This document shows positions 5,970 through 9,278 of a stretch of 9,278 bases of DNA, piece by piece. The position numbers and the translations under genes are program-made. The first letter of the stretch is position 1. Each line of letters opens with the position of its first letter. Below the pieces are notes generated by a model. The model searched no databases. It was not told the DNA's origin and saw only the letters and a program-made list of their open reading frames with translations. The DNA is from Candidatus Saccharimonadota bacterium (lineage in GTDB: Bacteria; Patescibacteriota; Saccharimonadia; Saccharimonadales; Saccharimonadaceae): the NCBI GenBank assembly GCA_017515125.1, contig JAFWHP010000051.1:1-9278 (forward strand), written 5' to 3'.

Positions 5970-7610
5970 ATGAGGAAAATCCGTTTTAGGTCGGTGGTGG
6001 CGCTCGCAAATATGAAGCTGTCAGTGAAATCAGCGGCAGTGGTGCTTGCTTCGTCAACTTTGGTTTCGGCACTCTTGGGGCTATTTCGCGATAGATTACT
6101 AAACTCGTACTATTTGGGGACTTATCCAACAGGAATTGATGCTTACACAGCAGCTTTTACGGTGCCGGATTTTATGTTTTTTATTCTAACCTCAGGGGCA
6201 CTGGCCGTTTCGTTTATTCCAGTTTTTAATCAGAGGCTTGCAACCGGGAATAAAAAATCAGCTTGGGAAATGTCGTCGTCGCTTTTGAATTTGCTCGCGA
6301 TTTTGTCGTTGGTTGTATCGGTCTTAATTATGGTTTTTGCCGATCCGTTGATTCGGTACGTTGTGTCGCCGGGACTAGATGAGTCTGGAATGGTACTAGC
6401 GATTAATATGACTCGAGTGATTGCGATTAACCCGTTTTTGTTTTCGATTGCGACGGTTTTGACGTCGATGCAGCAGGCGGTGGGGAGATTCGTATTCTAT
6501 GCGTTTGCGCCAGCTATATATAATATAGGCATCATCATTGGTATTACTTGGTTTACGGGCGGAATTAACTTGTTCGGCGTGCAGATATTTGAGGGCGGAA
6601 TTATGGGGGTAGCGCTTGGAGTAATTTTAGGCGCGATCATGCAGCTCGTAGTGTCTTTGATCGGACTTTTTGGGTTTGGATTTGATTATGATTTCAAAAT
6701 TCATTGGCGGAACCAAGGTTTTCGGACCATATTAAAGTTATTGCCGCCGCGCTCCCTGGATCAGGGGATTGACTATATTAACTCTATTGTTTCGACGAAC
6801 TTGTCGTCGCGCATGGGGGCCGGAGCGGTACGCTCTTATGACCAGGCGACTTCGCTTCATACTATGCCGGTAAATCTGATTGGCGTAGCAATCTCGACGG
6901 CTTTTTTCCCGAAACTGACCGACGAGCTAGGAACGGGCGATACGGAGAAATTCAACGATACTTTTAGACAAGCACTTCGGACAATTATTTGGATCGCGTT
7001 GCCGATTTCGGTAATTGCGTTTTTTGCGCGAGGATACGTCGTGTCATTTATCTCGAACATAGGCAACAATGACAGTAATGGAACCATGGCTTCGATTCTA
7101 GGGACTTTGTGCGTAGCGATTTTTGCTAAGTCGGTATTTCATATTGCGACAAGAGGTTTTTACGCATTTCAAGATACTAAGACCCCTTTTAGGGTATCGA
7201 TCGTTGCGATTGGAGCGACAATAGGGTTGATGGTGTTGTTTACTTTTCTAGACTGGGGTGTAGATGGGCTTGGTATCGCCCAGTCGATCGGAGCGATGTT
7301 TGAAGTCGTACTGCTCCTTGCGATTCTGCAAAAACGCTCGCATGGGCGATTACTGGACAGGGCATTTTGGCGGGCTATGTGCCGGATGCTGGTTGCGACA
7401 GTAATTACTGGATGCGTGGCCTTTTCAATGACTAAATTTATTCCTTTGATGGCTACAGACAATTCACTCGTCATCACAATCCCGAAGTTTTTGTTGATTT
7501 CCTTGATTTCAATGGGAGCCTACCTAGCTGCGAGCTATTTCCTAGACCTTAAAGAAGCAAAACTGGTGTGGAGATATCTGAAGAAGAAATTGTTTAAGAA
7601 TGTAAAGTAA
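5970..7610 (+). CDS. murJ: Lipid II flippase MurJ (MviN family)
   Basis: A 546-residue polytopic membrane protein with hydrophobic segments throughout, as expected for the 14-helix MurJ fold of the MOP transporter superfamily. Family-typical stretches include SALLGLFRDR (33-42), IDAYTAAFTVPDF (56-68), LTSGALAVSFIPVFNQ (73-88) and NLIGVAISTAFFPKL (302-316). It moves lipid-linked peptidoglycan precursor across the cytoplasmic membrane, feeding the divergently encoded penicillin-binding protein. By eye-alignment with E. coli MurJ, Arg24 and Asp39 are kept (Arg40, Asp57), but the positions of Arg18, Lys46, Arg52/Arg53 and Arg270 hold Ala34, Thr64, Phe70/Phe71 and Ser295. The start at 5970 is preferred for its -10 box seven bases upstream; Met15 (6012) is an alternative that fits the usual MurJ N-terminus equally well. 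The gene ends with tandem TAA TGA stops. Confidence 0.92.
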   Translation: MRKIRFRSVVALANMKLSVKSAAVVLASSTLVSALLGLFRDRLLNSYYLGTYPTGIDAYTAAFTVPDFMFFILTSGALAVSFIPVFNQRLATGNKKSAWEMSSSLLNLLAILSLVVSVLIMVFADPLIRYVVSPGLDESGMVLAINMTRVIAINPFLFSIATVLTSMQQAVGRFVFYAFAPAIYNIGIIIGITWFTGGINLFGVQIFEGGIMGVALGVILGAIMQLVVSLIGLFGFGFDYDFKIHWRNQGFRTILKLLPPRSLDQGIDYINSIVSTNLSSRMGAGAVRSYDQATSLHTMPVNLIGVAISTAFFPKLTDELGTGDTEKFNDTFRQALRTIIWIALPISVIAFFARGYVVSFISNIGNNDSNGTMASILGTLCVAIFAKSVFHIATRGFYAFQDTKTPFRVSIVAIGATIGLMVLFTFLDWGVDGLGIAQSIGAMFEVVLLLAILQKRSHGRLLDRAFWRAMCRMLVATVITGCVAFSMTKFIPLMATDNSLVITIPKFLLISLISMGAYLAASYFLDLKEAKLVWRYLKKKLFKNVK

Positions 7611-7619
7611 TGATTGGTA

Positions 7620-7647
7620 AAAAGTCTGGTGGCGTGGGTTGACTTTT
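7620..7647 (+). terminator. Weak hairpin after murJ
   Basis: AAAAGTC (7620-7626) is the inverted complement of GACTTTT (7641-7647), with a 14-base G-rich loop and Ts at the end. It begins ten bases after the murJ stop. The stem is short and mostly A-T, and its right arm overlaps the -35 of the next promoter, so it may have no terminating role. Confidence 0.25.
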
Positions 7648-7667
7648 ATGTGTGGATTTGATATAAT
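7639..7667 (+). promoter_or_regulatory. Strong consensus promoter with no protein gene behind it
   Basis: TTGACT (7639-7644), a 17-base spacer and TATAAT (7662-7667), with TG at 7659-7660 forming an extended -10. This is the only promoter in the window with both a good -35 and a perfect -10. Unlike the protein-gene promoters, no ATG lies six to seven bases downstream; the start site would be about 7674. A strong non-leaderless promoter before non-coding sequence suggests a stable RNA. Confidence 0.75.
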
Positions 7668-7698
7668 TAAAGTATAAAGTCAGTGAAAAACCTGCTCT

Positions 7699-7733
7699 CC
7701 CCAATTAGAAATGATTGGGGTTAATTATTTTCT
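7699..7733 (+). terminator. Stable GAAA-loop hairpin followed by a T-rich stretch
   Basis: CCCCAAT (7699-7705) pairs with ATTGGGG (7714-7720). A U-G and an A-U pair extend the stem to nine pairs, closed by the tetraloop GAAA. TTAATTATTTT follows, an imperfect U-tract. It may be an intrinsic terminator, giving a short RNA of about 60 nt from the promoter at 7639-7667 or ending read-through from murJ. Alternatively it is an internal domain of the larger structured RNA. The second CCCCAATT at 7791 would allow an alternative fold. Confidence 0.4.
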
Positions 7734-7867
7734 AAAAAGTAACTTGCTCAATGAATCGCAGACATGGGTAAAATCTACCATTGAAATACGCCCCAATTTA
7801 TATCGCAATCTGTTTGCACTGAACCTGCCTGCCTATTTATTATCAACAACGTTTCCTTCGTTTGGAC

Positions 7868-8015
7868 TGACGACTTCCGTATCTCTCCCTCTGTCGGACG
7901 AAAGCCGCTACACGCCGGGCGGGGCTTCCTTCGGCGAATTTTACCAAAATTCACCTCGTCAGCACCCGCTCGGGTTCGCTTTATTCCTCCGGATGGAGAG
8001 ATTCGGAAGTCGTCA
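7868..8015. repeat. 148-base rod-like imperfect inverted repeat
   Basis: The outer arms 7868-7888 and 7995-8015 match at 20 of 21 positions (single mismatch 7880/8003). Further in, CGGA (7895-7898) pairs with TCCG (7988-7991), and 7916-7926 pairs with 7961-7972 over 11 pairs with one bulged A. The tip is GAATTTT (7936-7942) with AAAATTC (7946-7952) around the loop ACC. These nested helices form one long rod with an internal loop near its middle. It lies downstream of both flanking genes. It may be a domain of a structured RNA, a stand-alone rod-shaped RNA (6S-like in outline only), or a mobile palindromic DNA element. Confidence 0.8.
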
Positions 8016-8090
8016 CAATCGGGTGGGAGAGTGGGTTAAGTGCCCTAGTGCTAATCACGGTGGTAGTTATAGCTAATGCAGTTTTATGAC

Positions 8091-9101
8091 TTAGCGAGCG
8101 ACGCAGCGCACGGGGTACCCGATGAGGCGAGCATTCTGATACGCTGGGCCGAATACATCTGAACTGAATCCAAGGTAGTAAGCGATAGTAGCATACTGCG
8201 ACGTACTGGACCACAAGTAGCCACTCGTCCCGTAACTGTAGAGCGTAGTGCTAGCGAGGTAACCAGAACGCACAAAGTATAAGGGTGCCTCGTGACCCTT
8301 AGCATTAGTACTAGTAGAACGGAATTTATTGAAGCCATTCGTAGTCCAGCCAGTGTCAATATGCTGACCAGAGTCCGCTGCTTGGTCATGCTTGGTAGTG
8401 ATTTTTGCCGTAATGCCATTGGCGAGTCCTAGCTGATTAAACTCCGTAATGATTTCATTGCCGTTAGTACCAGTGAGGCCGTTCGGTAGTCTCCAGCCTT
8501 TAGGACAGATGGAGTCCGGCATGACGGTAAGATCATCGTGAATGCTAGAGGTATCGTTACTAGCTACAGCAGCAGACCAGTTGTAATAGTTACCTACATG
8601 GTAGTGGCGACAGTCTTCTTCGGTGTGACCACCGCCGATACAGGCAGTCATGCCATTATATATAGTGTCAGTATCAGTATTTCCGCTAGTGTATACGTAA
8701 TAATCTCCACCTTCTGCCCAGTATGGTTTGCTGTTGCTATTAGTCCAGCCTACTACGCCACTTTCTTGGGTGCCAGCTGCATGTTTAGTAATGACGGCGG
8801 GTCGCTGCGTAGTAGTGGCATCTGGTGTCCATGACGATACAGATACACTTAAGTCCGAGTCAGCATTTGTTAATGTCTCCACTCCAGATGGCCCGAGCGC
8901 TAGGTCTAGATTCTGAGTCATCCAAAGCATAGTTCTATCGCAAGTATTGAGCTCAGGGAGGGTGTGGCTAGCGGCACTCATACAGAGTCTAGCTACACTG
9001 TAGGTCTTACCATCTCTGGTGTCTATGGCAGTGGTTTCTTCACCTATGTCAATAGTGTCGCCCCATTCGGAAACGTTTTGCATGGTTTTTCTATTCCACA
9101 T
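8091..9101 (-). CDS. FISUMP-domain (Fib_succ_major) surface protein, apparently 5'-truncated
   Basis: The 336-residue product belongs to the Fibrobacter succinogenes major paralogous domain family (TIGR02145/PF09603), common among predicted surface proteins of Saccharibacteria. Landmarks are IDTRDGKTYSVARL (26-39), LWMTQNLDL (59-67), GNYYNWSAA (170-178), ICPKGWRLPNG (198-208), APLYFVRSGY (272-281), YLWSSTS (295-301) and the ending GYPVRCVAR. The domain runs to its normal C-terminus. The N-terminus has no signal peptide, although the family is normally exported. The ATG at 9101 has no SD and no -10 box at leaderless distance. Family-like sequence continues in frame upstream of it to a TGA at 9147-9149. 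The gene is therefore probably a truncated copy or silent cassette rather than a normally expressed gene. The exact function (adhesion or host contact) is unknown. Confidence 0.85.
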   Translation of the reverse strand: MWNRKTMQNVSEWGDTIDIGEETTAIDTRDGKTYSVARLCMSAASHTLPELNTCDRTMLWMTQNLDLALGPSGVETLTNADSDLSVSVSSWTPDATTTQRPAVITKHAAGTQESGVVGWTNSNSKPYWAEGGDYYVYTSGNTDTDTIYNGMTACIGGGHTEEDCRHYHVGNYYNWSAAVASNDTSSIHDDLTVMPDSICPKGWRLPNGLTGTNGNEIITEFNQLGLANGITAKITTKHDQAADSGQHIDTGWTTNGFNKFRSTSTNAKGHEAPLYFVRSGYLASTTLYSYGTSGYLWSSTSQYATIAYYLGFSSDVFGPAYQNARLIGYPVRCVAR

Positions 9102-9149
9102 AGCATAAAAATGAAACTTATTCTCATCCTCTGCCCCAGGGTTGTGTCA
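9102..9149 (-). pseudogene. In-frame remnant of the missing upstream part of the FISUMP gene
   Basis: Read in the same minus-strand frame, the 15 codons before the ATG (after the TGA at 9147-9149) give HNPGAEDENKFHFYA, running into MWNR. The FYAMW segment resembles the closing strand of the InlB-type B-repeats (LYAxW) that often precede FISUMP domains. A second in-frame stop (TAG) lies about 20 bases further upstream, so the original reading frame is broken. From there to 9278 I see no gene; TATAAT at 9272-9277 on the plus strand could belong to a gene outside the window. Confidence 0.45.
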
Positions 9150-9278
9150 AGAATTTTGTGTAAGCTAAGCATTAGGAGTTTTCCACATGGTCTGCCATCC
9201 AGGGCATAGACCTTGTGGTAAACTCCGTAAATTGCAGCTTCGCTTCAAAAAATATTCCTCATTTTGCAACATATAATT

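Larger units (their letters stand above)
7674..8092 (+). ncRNA. Candidate large structured RNA of unknown class
   Basis: About 420 bases between convergent genes lie behind the window's best promoter and hold no convincing protein gene. An open frame from ATG 7711 starts inside a hairpin, has no SD or -10 at the right distance and gives a product I do not recognise. The 5' end (7677-7695) can pair with 8078-8092: six pairs (AAGTCA with TGACTT), then AAAA with TTTT, one C-G, and TGC with GCA, broken by small bulges, which would close the whole RNA. Internal elements are a GAAA-capped hairpin (7699-7720), a hairpin at 7764-7781 with a bulged G, and a long rod (7868-8015). CCCCAATT occurs twice (7699-7706, 7791-7798), so the second copy could compete for ATTGGGG. 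The middle is GC-rich (25 of 32 bases at 7904-7935) in AT-rich surroundings. I see no RNase P, tmRNA or SRP RNA signatures. The 3' end is a guess from the closing helix, and strand is inferred from the promoter. Confidence 0.45.

Noticed and set aside
7866..7903. Hammerhead-ribozyme-like core: CTGACGA followed by a TCCG/CGGA stem and CGAAA
   Set aside because: No stem III partner or suitably placed NUH cleavage site could be found, and the same bases are better explained as part of the 148-base inverted repeat.
8021..8060. Stretch resembling the D-arm and anticodon loop of a tRNA-Ser (GAGAGTGGGTTAAG, TGCTAAT)
   Set aside because: The anticodon stem does not pair at its third and fourth positions, and there is no T-arm or acceptor stem downstream.
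7711..8076. Open reading frame of 121 codons on the plus strand in the non-coding region
   Set aside because: It starts inside a hairpin, has no SD and no -10 box at the distance used by the other genes, the product matches nothing I recognise, and it runs through the inverted-repeat rod, which better explains the sequence.
7611..8090. RNase P RNA, tmRNA or SRP RNA as identity of the structured region
   Set aside because: I looked on both strands for GAGGAAAGTCC and ACAGA cores of RNase P, the TTCGAATCC arm and tag reading frame of tmRNA, and the GGAAGCAGC tip of SRP RNA. None is present in the right context. A covariance search could still overturn this.
7611..8090. DGR template repeat for the FISUMP C-terminus
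   Set aside because: No segment here resembles the 3' end of the FISUMP gene with adenine-rich substitutions, and no reverse transcriptase is in the window.
9116..9160. Promoter for the FISUMP gene (TTGACA on the minus strand near 9150)
   Set aside because: No acceptable -10 hexamer follows at 16-18 bases; the nearest candidates match poorly.

Overview
The window looks like chromosomal DNA of a host-dependent Candidate Phyla Radiation bacterium, most likely Candidatus Saccharibacteria (TM7). The clues are a FISUMP-type surface protein, a YacL-like PIN-TRAM protein, a central-carbon enzyme split into two genes, and protein genes whose start codons sit directly behind a -10 box with no ribosome binding site. 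TGA acts as a stop (tandem TGA TAG at 1128-1133), which argues against the Gracilibacteria and Absconditabacteria, where TGA encodes glycine. The lineage call is inference; no rRNA or other marker gene is present.

Layout. 1-173: intergenic, with a perfect 14-bp inverted repeat and an extended -10 promoter. 174-2299: a phosphoketolase divided exactly at its domain boundary into two overlapping genes. 2305-2985: a PIN-TRAM membrane protein with its own promoter inside the end of the previous gene. 3077-3118: terminator hairpin. 3119-5890 (minus): class A penicillin-binding protein. 5891-5969: compact divergent promoter region with a 14-bp palindrome. 5970-7610: MurJ-type lipid II flippase. 7611-8090: 480 bases with no convincing protein gene, but with the best promoter of the window, several hairpins, a ~148-nt rod-like inverted repeat and a possible end-to-end closing helix; this is a candidate large structured RNA of unknown class. 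8091-9101 (minus): a FISUMP-domain surface protein that appears to have lost its 5' end. 9102-9278: remnant of the upstream part of that gene, then nothing recognisable.

How the genes fit together. The split phosphoketolase would convert sugar phosphates and phosphate into acetyl phosphate, a short energy-yielding route suited to a fermentative reduced genome. The divergent pair makes cell wall: MurJ exports lipid II and the penicillin-binding protein polymerises and cross-links it, so a shared control region is sensible. The right end is accessory in character: a surface-protein cassette, a structured non-coding region and decayed sequence.

The observations most worth following are the unidentified structured RNA region (7639-8092), the consistent leaderless-start architecture of four protein genes, the domain-split phosphoketolase, and a MurJ lacking most of the charged residues needed in the E. 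coli protein.
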